Origin: Lanius collurio
Taxonomy: Eukaryota > Chordata > Aves > Passeriformes > Laniidae
Direction: 5' to 3'
Length of the DNA stretch: 64,000 bases
Assembly (NCBI GenBank): GCA_020086605.1
Contig: JACBWW010000017.1
Location: 20,261,639 to 20,325,638 of the forward strand
The notes under the pieces are model-generated. The model was not told the origin of the DNA. It did no database searches and saw only the letters and a program-made list of their open reading frames with translations. The position numbers and the translations under genes are program-made. This document shows, in pieces, positions 61,501 through 64,000 of the stretch. The first letter of the stretch is position 1. Each line of letters begins with the position of its first letter.

Positions 61501-62564
61501 CAAGAGAAGAGGGGATTATAACCAGCAATTAACACAAGTGTTACAAAGTGATTTTTATTTGATAAGAATAATAGTAAGAGTCAGATAGGAATTATTTTTT
61601 CCTCACACAAGATGACACTTAAAGATTAGAAATTAATTTTAAAAATATATTTTTCATTTGTGCTTAGATAGAAATGTATTTCCTTATTATGTTGTTATTA
61701 ACAAATTCTACCCCTGAGAAGAAATATGAGATCAAGTTGTATTTTATAGGTTCACTGGTATAAAATTAGGAATGTTATTTTGAAATTCTGAGATGGATTT
61801 ATTAATATCAATGTTGACTGTCCTGGAATGGAAATTGTGTGACTCTTGGTCACTGACTTTACTAGACTTTGGCTCAGACTTTTGCAGTGTATCCTCAGTA
61901 AAACAGAGATATCAATTGTTGATATTCAAGCCTTAGTCTCTTTATTCAAGTATTTTCTTGTTGGCAAGTACATTTTAAAATTGCCAGAATTGAGAATGCT
62001 AGTTGATATGCTGGTGTGCAACTGATACGGTTCTTCTCAGGACTAAATTTTCCTAAGCTGCATATTGTTTTTGCCAAATATGTTGACTGTAGAGTAAAAA
62101 TTGTAAGGAGACATGCCAAATGTTGCACTTAGTTAACAATAAATTTTCTTTGCTTCCAAAGGGTGTTTCTGGCTGAGCAGTTTGAATTTCTTCAGCCTCA
62201 TCTTGATGCAGTGATGCCAGCTGCCAAGAAGCCTTTTCTTCAGCAGTTCTATTCTCAGGTCAGAATTGTGTAATTCACCACTGATTTTCATAAAGATGAT
62301 TTGAAACTTGTACATTATGGTGCAAATACTTGTACATCATAGTTACATATTGTTCCTACTAGCCAGAAATTTACAGCATTGAATTTTATTTATTTTCTAT
62401 TTCAGACAGTGTCAACTGCTAGTGAACTACGTAAACCAGTTTATTGGATTGTTGCTGCTAAAGCCATTGACTATGAACAAATGCTGCTTCTGATGGCTAA
62501 TGTGAAATGGGATGTGAAGGAAATCATGTCACAGCACAACGTATATGTAGATGCTCTTTTAAAG
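1464..62564 (+). CDS. VPS50: VPS50 (syndetin / CCDC132), partial gene: 21 internal coding exons
   Basis: VPS50 is the specific subunit of the EARP tethering complex (with VPS51, VPS52 and VPS53). EARP acts at recycling endosomes and in dense-core vesicle maturation; the related GARP complex uses VPS54 in its place. Seen here: 21 exons joined by GT-AG splice sites with matching phases give 723 uninterrupted codons (54, 71, 118, 36, 83, 43, 99, 141, 136, 92, 95, 99, 91, 177, 119, 107, 122, 81, 149, 97 and 159 nt). The protein closely follows vertebrate syndetin as I remember it, for example [58 protein letters not shown] and [14 protein letters not shown]. Order of parts: N-terminal coiled-coil/Vps54_N-like region (window residues about 1-320), helical middle, acidic disordered linker (about 390-490), then the start of the syndetin C-terminal domain (about 630-723). 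Both gene ends are outside the window. No broken codon was found, so the gene looks functional. Identity is very secure; domain limits are approximate. Confidence 0.97.
1916..3130 (-). mobile_element. CR1 LINE, 5'-truncated, antisense to VPS50, decayed reverse transcriptase
   Basis: The complement reads as a CR1 element from the middle of ORF2 to the 3' end. Recognisable reverse transcriptase motifs are [37 protein letters not shown] and [16 protein letters not shown]. The catalytic F-A-D-D equivalent (complement of about 2373-2387) reads F-A-G-N, so both catalytic aspartates are lost, and frames are broken in several places. Further on, [20 protein letters not shown] and the 3' untranslated part end in the GATTCTGTGA-type terminal repeats at about 1916-1935. 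It is an inactive fossil. Confidence 0.9.
2373..2387 (-). pseudogene. Ruined CR1 reverse transcriptase catalytic box
   Basis: In the CR1 frame the complement codes FAGNI where CR1 enzymes have FADDT. Loss of both metal-binding aspartates makes the encoded polymerase inactive regardless of the frame breaks. Confidence 0.75.
4490..4860. mobile_element. Possible old LTR-derived block
   Basis: A patch richer in GC than its surroundings, starting ATGGTTTGAACCCCATGCC, which resembles the opening of avian LTR families (TGTTGTGGTTTAACCCC...). No clear far end or target duplication was found, so this is a weak call; it may simply be unique intron sequence. Confidence 0.25.
5873..5943 (+). CDS. VPS50: VPS50 exon b (71 nt, phase 0-2)
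   Basis: Residues 19-42, [17 protein letters not shown] then ICTNGRR. The acceptor is ctctgtag and the donor gtatct. The last codon is split after two bases and completed by the next exon. The sequence is effectively the vertebrate syndetin sequence. Confidence 0.95.
5944..6357 (+). other. VPS50 intron (414 bp)
   Basis: AT-rich intron with ordinary splice ends. I see nothing else in it. Confidence 0.85.
6358..6475 (+). CDS. VPS50: VPS50 exon c (118 nt, phase 2-0)
   Basis: Residues 42-81, containing [18 protein letters not shown] and [19 protein letters not shown]. The acceptor is tttcacag and the donor gtatgt. It is a basic helical stretch in the N-terminal domain. The intron behind it is only 98 bp. 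Confidence 0.95.
6574..6609 (+). CDS. VPS50: VPS50 exon d (36 nt, phase 0-0)
   Basis: A very small exon coding [12 protein letters not shown] (residues 82-93), in frame at both ends. The acceptor is cttttttag and the donor gtatgt. It is too short to stand out as an open frame; it is supported by flanking phases and by the family sequence continuing into EEDYPGAIQ in the next exon. Confidence 0.94.
6610..8998 (+). other. VPS50 intron (2.4 kb)
   Basis: AT-rich sequence without recognisable repeats or RNA genes. The small open frames inside it have no family resemblance. Confidence 0.8.
8999..9081 (+). CDS. VPS50: VPS50 exon e (83 nt, phase 0-2)
   Basis: Residues 94-121, [19 protein letters not shown] then TFKHYSCI. 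The acceptor is tatccaaag and the donor gtaggg. The segment '[11 protein letters not shown]' is the conserved signature of the Vps54_N/syndetin N-terminal family. The final Ser codon is split over the junction. Confidence 0.95.
9082..10656 (+). other. VPS50 intron (1.6 kb)
   Basis: AT-rich; a minus-strand open frame of 92 codons at 10247-10525 has no recognisable similarity. Nothing else is seen. Confidence 0.8.
10657..10699 (+). CDS. VPS50: VPS50 exon f (43 nt, phase 2-0)
   Basis: A short exon coding [14 protein letters not shown] after completing a split Ser codon (residues 121-135). The acceptor is tcatcaatag and the donor gtaaga. The heptad-like L/I spacing fits a coiled coil. Confidence 0.94.
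10700..13478 (+). other. VPS50 intron (2.8 kb)
   Basis: Contains a 25-bp tandem duplication just after the donor (10728-10777). The rest is AT-rich without identifiable elements. Confidence 0.8.
10728..10777. repeat. 25-bp tandem duplication
   Basis: Two adjacent copies beginning TATGTTAGTATTTAA (10728-10752 and 10753-10777), differing at two positions. It starts 29 bp downstream of the exon f donor. Confidence 0.9.
13479..13577 (+). CDS. VPS50: VPS50 exon g (99 nt, phase 0-0)
   Basis: Residues 136-168, including [19 protein letters not shown] and [11 protein letters not shown]. The acceptor is ttttatag and the donor gttagt, a weaker donor than its neighbours because position +3 is t. The reading frame stays open through this donor for 95 more codons, reaching into a solo LTR that begins 91 bp downstream. 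That is listed as a finding. Confidence 0.95.
13578..16553 (+). other. VPS50 intron (3.0 kb)
   Basis: Carries the solo LTR at 13668-14123. The remainder, 14129-16553, is AT-rich with A/T runs (one self-complementary run at 15958-15984) and nothing else recognised. Confidence 0.85.
13668..14123 (-). mobile_element. Solo LTR, same family as 495-1096, with perfect 5-bp target duplication
   Basis: 456 bp from TGTTGTGGTTTAATCCC to AAAACTAGCACA, flanked by CTAAT on both sides (13663-13667 and 14124-14128). It aligns by eye with the 495-1096 copy but lacks roughly 150 bp in the stretch matching about 580-700 of that copy. Orientation is the same as the first copy. The exact duplication and clean ends make this a secure insertion call. 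It lies 91 bp beyond the exon g donor. Confidence 0.9.
16554..16694 (+). CDS. VPS50: VPS50 exon h (141 nt, phase 0-0)
   Basis: Residues 169-215, including [19 protein letters not shown] and [19 protein letters not shown]. The acceptor is tttctttcag and the donor gtatgt. It is highly conserved against the mammalian protein as I recall it. Confidence 0.96.
16695..19835 (+). other. VPS50 intron (3.1 kb)
   Basis: AT-rich sequence with no repeat, RNA gene or coding signal that I can recognise; includes a 97-codon open frame (17980-18273) of low-complexity hydrophobic content judged to be chance. Confidence 0.8.
19836..19971 (+). CDS. VPS50: VPS50 exon i (136 nt, phase 0-1)
   Basis: Residues 216-261, [19 protein letters not shown] through [14 protein letters not shown]. 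The acceptor is tttctgcag and the donor gtaaga. The first two thirds are well conserved. The last dozen residues are an acidic, fast-changing loop that differs clearly from human. Confidence 0.95.
19972..24535 (+). other. VPS50 intron (4.6 kb)
   Basis: AT-rich, with scattered short T and A runs. No recognisable element. Open frames at 22085-22387 and 23193-23537 show no family resemblance. Confidence 0.8.
24536..24627 (+). CDS. VPS50: VPS50 exon j (92 nt, phase 1-0)
   Basis: Residues 261-291. It starts in the variable loop ([15 protein letters not shown]) and then returns to conserved sequence ([13 protein letters not shown]). The acceptor is aagtttcag and the donor gtatgg. Confidence 0.95.
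24628..25328 (+). other. VPS50 intron (701 bp)
   Basis: Starts with a short C run (about 24668-24677) after the donor. Otherwise nothing is seen. Confidence 0.8.
25329..25423 (+). CDS. VPS50: VPS50 exon k (95 nt, phase 0-2)
   Basis: Residues 292-323, [18 protein letters not shown] then [13 protein letters not shown]. The acceptor is gttttgcag and the donor gtatac. It is near the end of the conserved N-terminal half; the open frame happens to extend 39 codons upstream into the intron, which is not meaningful. Confidence 0.95.
25424..26070 (+). other. VPS50 intron (647 bp)
   Basis: Unremarkable AT-rich intron with a long pyrimidine run before the acceptor. Confidence 0.8.
26071..26169 (+). 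CDS. VPS50: VPS50 exon l (99 nt, phase 2-2)
   Basis: Residues 323-356, [20 protein letters not shown] then [12 protein letters not shown]. The acceptor is attactttag and the donor gtgaga. Both ends split a codon after two bases, so skipping would preserve frame. Confidence 0.95.
26170..29364 (+). other. VPS50 intron (3.2 kb)
   Basis: AT-rich sequence with no recognisable repeats. Open frames at 28196-28510 (+) and 28806-29201 (-) look like chance. Confidence 0.8.
29365..29455 (+). CDS. VPS50: VPS50 exon m (91 nt, phase 2-0)
   Basis: Residues 356-386, [19 protein letters not shown] then [12 protein letters not shown]. The acceptor is gtgtttcag and the donor gtacgt. '[11 protein letters not shown]' is one of the most characteristic syndetin segments. 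Confidence 0.96.
29456..30978 (+). other. VPS50 intron (1.5 kb)
   Basis: Contains a T13/A8 run at about 30438-30460 and a perfect 10-bp hairpin at 30503-30525. Nothing else is seen. Confidence 0.8.
30503..30525. repeat. Perfect 10-bp inverted repeat, 3-nt loop
   Basis: TTCTGATCAC, CCA, GTGATCAGAA. A short hairpin of unknown relevance inside an intron. Confidence 0.85.
30979..31155 (+). CDS. VPS50: VPS50 exon n (177 nt, phase 0-0), start of acidic linker
   Basis: Residues 387-445. It has two S-P sites close together ([10 protein letters not shown]), a conserved [17 protein letters not shown] stretch, then an acidic tail [13 protein letters not shown]. The acceptor is attgctag and the donor gtatgg. 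The low-complexity composition suggests an unstructured, phosphorylatable linker (inference). The frame runs 12 codons past the donor to a TAA that lies inside an AATAAA hexamer; see findings. Confidence 0.95.
31190..31195 (+). promoter_or_regulatory. Candidate intronic polyadenylation signal AATAAA
   Basis: A canonical hexamer 35 bp downstream of the exon n donor, overlapping the in-frame TAA (31192-31194) that would end a read-through product. GT-rich sequence follows (TGGTGTTTT at about 31201 and TTTTGTGTAG at about 31230). Whether it is used is not known. Confidence 0.35.
32327..32760 (-). mobile_element. CR1 3'-end fragment, antisense to VPS50
   Basis: The + strand begins GAATCACAGAATCAGTGAATTG and continues GTTGGAAGGGACCTCTG and GATCATCTAGTCCAGCC, the reversed 3' end of CR1. 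The complement codes the end of ORF2 (for example [20 protein letters not shown] and [14 protein letters not shown]) with frame breaks. It is 5'-truncated at about 32760, a usual state for CR1. Confidence 0.9.
33200..34090 (-). mobile_element. Probable LTR/retroelement-derived block
   Basis: A patch of clearly higher GC and different texture than the flanking intron, with CTGGGCC, CCCCTGGGGGG and CCACCCC-like tracts. On the minus strand AATAAA lies at about 33245-33252 (GTTCTAAAATAAACCTGCC), as in a retroviral 3' end. I could not fix its ends or a target duplication, so family and exact limits are open. Confidence 0.4.
36055..36173 (+). CDS. VPS50: VPS50 exon o (119 nt, phase 0-2), acidic linker
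   Basis: Residues 446-485, [19 protein letters not shown] then [20 protein letters not shown]. The acceptor is tctatacag and the donor gtaagt. It is strongly acidic with an S-D-S-D run that would suit casein kinase 2 (inference). It is highly conserved despite looking disordered. Confidence 0.95.
36174..37507 (+). other. VPS50 intron (1.3 kb)
   Basis: AT-rich; includes a run of ATATATA-type sequence near 36650-36690. Nothing else is recognised. Confidence 0.8.
37508..37614 (+). CDS. VPS50: VPS50 exon p (107 nt, phase 2-1)
   Basis: Residues 485-521, [19 protein letters not shown] then [17 protein letters not shown]. The acceptor is tctttcaag and the donor gtatgt. A basic stretch (RSRKRSDY) ends the acidic linker and leads into the C-terminal helical half. 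Confidence 0.95.
37876..37923. repeat. 24-bp tandem duplication
   Basis: Two adjacent copies of AATGGTAGTTTATTAAAATA.. (37876-37899 and 37900-37923) with a single T/C difference. Confidence 0.9.
38155..38300 (+). mobile_element. CR1 3'-end fragment, sense orientation, strongly diverged
   Basis: Matches the CR1 3' untranslated pattern in order: GGAATCTCTATCCCTGGAGG, GACTGGACAGGCTGCTGAGCA, GACCTGCTCTGAGCAGG and AGGTCTTTTCTTGCCAA, ending near TTTCTATGA. It is the only CR1 piece here that runs with VPS50. High divergence suggests an old insertion. Confidence 0.7.
41060..42460 (-). mobile_element. CR1 ORF2 fragment: endonuclease and linker, antisense, lacking RT and 3' end
   Basis: The complement codes the APE-like endonuclease of CR1: [53 protein letters not shown], then [13 protein letters not shown] and [10 protein letters not shown]. 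Left of 41460 the complement continues into the linker before the reverse transcriptase (DKKKGFF-like). The catalytic S-D-H motif reads S-D-Y (codon at about 41660-41662) and frames are broken, so it is dead. It stops near 41060 without reaching the reverse transcriptase or the 3' end. Confidence 0.87.
42797..43333 (-). other. Longest non-exonic open frame (178 codons), function not recognised
   Basis: An open minus-strand frame without any family I recognise. It has no obvious domain, signal peptide or membrane segment, and no splice context. It contains a hairpin at 43198-43227. In an AT-rich intron of this size a frame this long may occur by chance; a forgotten transposon or retrocopy is possible. 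I do not call it a gene. Confidence 0.15.
43198..43227. repeat. Perfect 11-bp inverted repeat with 8-nt loop
   Basis: TTAGGGTACCA, GATGGTAC, TGGTACCCTAA. The two arms are exact complements, and the loop repeats the GGTAC core. Could be a remnant of a palindromic element or chance. Confidence 0.9.
44233..44248. repeat. A16 homopolymer
   Basis: Sixteen A in a row. The sequence upstream shows no AATAAA or other sign of a retroposed gene. Confidence 0.9.
44947..45068 (+). CDS. VPS50: VPS50 exon q (122 nt, phase 1-0)
   Basis: Residues 521-561, [19 protein letters not shown] then [21 protein letters not shown]. The acceptor is tttttaag and the donor gtaagt. It is nearly invariant across vertebrates as I recall. 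Confidence 0.96.
46035..46050. repeat. T16 homopolymer
   Basis: Run of sixteen T inside a T-rich stretch (45880-46060). Confidence 0.9.
48343..48431. repeat. Compound TG / TATG / TA microsatellite
   Basis: TACATATATGTGTGTGTGTATG followed by repeated TATG and TATA units and an imperfect ATATAG tail. Likely length-variable between individuals. Confidence 0.85.
49005..49085 (+). CDS. VPS50: VPS50 exon r (81 nt, phase 0-0)
   Basis: Residues 562-588, [19 protein letters not shown] then IQESLIDL. The acceptor is gtcttccag and the donor gtaagt. The next exon is 11.9 kb away, across the largest intron in the window. Confidence 0.96.
54234..54253. repeat. T20 homopolymer
   Basis: The longest homopolymer in the window. 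The adjacent GC-richer sequence was considered as a minus-strand retrocopy, but no poly(A) signal precedes the tail on that strand. Confidence 0.9.
56131..56164. repeat. Perfect 12-bp inverted repeat with 10-nt loop
   Basis: TTCAGTTATAAG, TTCATTATTT, CTTATAACTGAA. The stem is AT-rich, so a chance hairpin is plausible. Confidence 0.9.
59670..59697. repeat. 14-bp tandem duplication
   Basis: CCTTAGTTACTTCA occurs twice in direct succession, identical in both copies. Confidence 0.9.
60965..61113 (+). CDS. VPS50: VPS50 exon s (149 nt, phase 0-2)
   Basis: Residues 589-638, [39 protein letters not shown] and [10 protein letters not shown]. The acceptor is ttgtttcag and the donor gtaggt. No distinct open frame marks it because the codons before its first Met are long; it is recognised from the protein sequence and the splice sites. 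Confidence 0.95.
61114..62161 (+). other. VPS50 intron (1.05 kb)
   Basis: AT-rich intron with nothing recognisable beyond its splice ends. Confidence 0.8.
62162..62258 (+). CDS. VPS50: VPS50 exon t (97 nt, phase 2-0)
   Basis: Residues 638-670, [20 protein letters not shown] then [12 protein letters not shown]. The acceptor is gcttccaaag and the donor gtcaga. It lies at or near the beginning of the syndetin C-terminal domain. The following intron is only 147 bp. Confidence 0.95.
62406..62564 (+). CDS. VPS50: VPS50 exon u (159 nt, phase 0-0), last exon in window
   Basis: Residues 671-723, including [39 protein letters not shown] and [14 protein letters not shown]. The acceptor is tatttcag and the donor gtgaat, after which the frame stops within three codons. 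The protein should continue EFEQFN... in the next exon; I could not find that sequence before 64000, so it lies downstream. Confidence 0.96.
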
Positions 62565-64000
62565 GTGAATAGTTTATGAAAAATGGTGTGCTAGAGTTTA
62601 TATAAACACTACATCGCTGTAATACTTCACTAGAGCTATTAAAGTGGTATGGCTAGGACAATACATCATCCTGAAAAGTGGGGAATTACTATGAGGTCTG
62701 TCCAGAAGTTTCATTATTCTTGCTTCTAAAGCATTATTTTCAGTGATGATTGTTTGGACTACATGGTGTGTGGAAGTGACCACAGAAGTTTAATGAGTCT
62801 CATGTCTAAGTCTTGAATGGTAGAGAAACATGTAGTAAACACAGTAACACTAAGGGAAATCCAGTGGCCAGAGATGGCCTTTACCTGGAGATAGTTATAA
62901 AAACCCAAACCACACTGTTTGCTCTTCCAAATAATTTTGCTGATTGTCTTTGAGATGTATCATATGAGCTGTAGGTCAATTCAGCACCAAAAATGATCAG
63001 TATCTGATTGAAGTTGCTATATTTAGAAGTTAACATTTAAAAAGGAAGGGAAGTTATTCAGCCAACTTGTCAATTGCATTCAGTGGATGTCATTATACAA
63101 TTGCAACATCTTACGGCATTCAGAACTAGTTCTTGGGGCAAGCCCTTCCTCATCCTTTATATATACCTACATAATGTTTCTAAAAGTCTTCAGATGGAAG
63201 TTCTGGCAGTGGTAGAATTATGCTAATTAATTATACTATATTAATTATTAATTCTTTTCAGAGAAACTGAAAATTTTATTTTAAAGATGTGTGAAGTCTG
63301 AATAACAGAATAAACTACACATCTGTGTGGAATAAGAGTTTGGATAACACCTGCGTACTTCGTAGCTCTTCTATGCTTAAAAAAAAATCAAGGCAAAGAA
63401 GGAAGAATTTGACAGAGGATATATCATTGCACTGAATTTGATGGAATCCTTGTGGTTATCCTTGTTTATGCTGCTGTGATTTTTTGAGACCAGTTTTTCC
63501 CTAAAATGGTTGATCTCTGAGGCAAAACTTTTTCCTTCTGTGAGTCTGCAACTGCTGATGAATTTGCTTCAGGACAGCCAGAGCTAATACCATTTAAAAC
63601 CAGTTTTGGTCTCTCCATTCTATAACTAGCACTAGTTGCTACACAAGCTTTTAGTTAACTGCTAAGAAATGAGTGATTTTCTGTGTACTGTGGGGCTCCA
63701 GGAACATCAAATGTAAGCACAGTGTTTAAAGTAATAATCAAATACTTTCAGTCATGTGCACACATACACAAAGTTCTATATTCAGTCATTGTATGTTGGA
63801 AGCAGATAAAGTGGGGAAAGAGGATTGTTGAAGAAATTGGTTATCCTGGAGCGTTAGGCATCTTCGACTTCACAAGAGTGAGCTGTATGCCTGTTAAAGC
63901 ATGACATTGTGATACCCTGCATCTTCTTGCCAAATTCATATTTCAGAAAAATTGTGTTAAATGCCAGTTGGTTACTGAGGTTCTCTTCTACTGAAGAAAG
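62565..64000 (+). other. VPS50 intron, 5' part
   Basis: Non-coding to the end of the window. I looked for the next exon (expected to begin EFEQFNRRLNEVSK) and did not find it. No repeats are recognised. Confidence 0.8.

Noticed and set aside
1..64000. CRISPR arrays, operons, phage or bacterial defence systems
   Set aside because: The window is an intron-rich vertebrate gene; no such structure is present.

Overview
This is a vertebrate nuclear window, almost certainly from a bird. It is AT-rich and intron-dominated. It carries CR1 retrotransposon fragments with the 3' end type ...GATTCTGTGA..., and two solo LTRs of a family that begins TGTTGTGGTTTAA and ends CAGCACA with 5-bp target duplications. 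The only gene I can support is VPS50 (syndetin, formerly CCDC132), read on the + strand. The species cannot be fixed from what I can see; the LTR family suggests a neognath bird.

Layout: the window holds 21 consecutive internal coding exons of VPS50, from 1464 to 62564. They total 2169 nt, exactly 723 codons. All introns are GT-AG, exon phases match throughout, and there is no frameshift or in-frame stop. By comparison with the roughly 964-residue human protein as I remember it, about 98 N-terminal codons lie upstream of the window and about 140 C-terminal codons lie downstream. The promoter, start codon, stop codon and poly(A) site are therefore outside. Introns range from 98 bp (6476-6573) to 11.9 kb (49086-60964).

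Intron contents: a solo LTR (495-1096); a 5'-truncated antisense CR1 with a ruined reverse transcriptase (about 1916-3130); a second solo LTR with a perfect CTAAT target duplication, 91 bp past the exon 7 donor (13668-14123); an antisense CR1 3' end (32327-32760); a GC-richer, probably retroelement-derived block (about 33200-34090); a short sense CR1 3' piece (38155-38300); and an antisense CR1 endonuclease/linker piece without its 3' end (about 41060-42460). Simple repeats, short tandem duplications and a few perfect hairpins also occur. Nearly every short open frame in the window is intronic noise or lies in these repeats.

Function: VPS50 is the subunit that distinguishes the EARP tethering complex (VPS50-VPS51-VPS52-VPS53) from GARP, which has VPS54 instead. 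EARP acts in recycling of endosomal cargo and in dense-core vesicle maturation. I found no multi-gene system and no evidence of a previously undescribed one. The most testable new ideas are a possible intronic poly(A) isoform after exon 14 and an LTR-encoded tail if intron 7 is retained.
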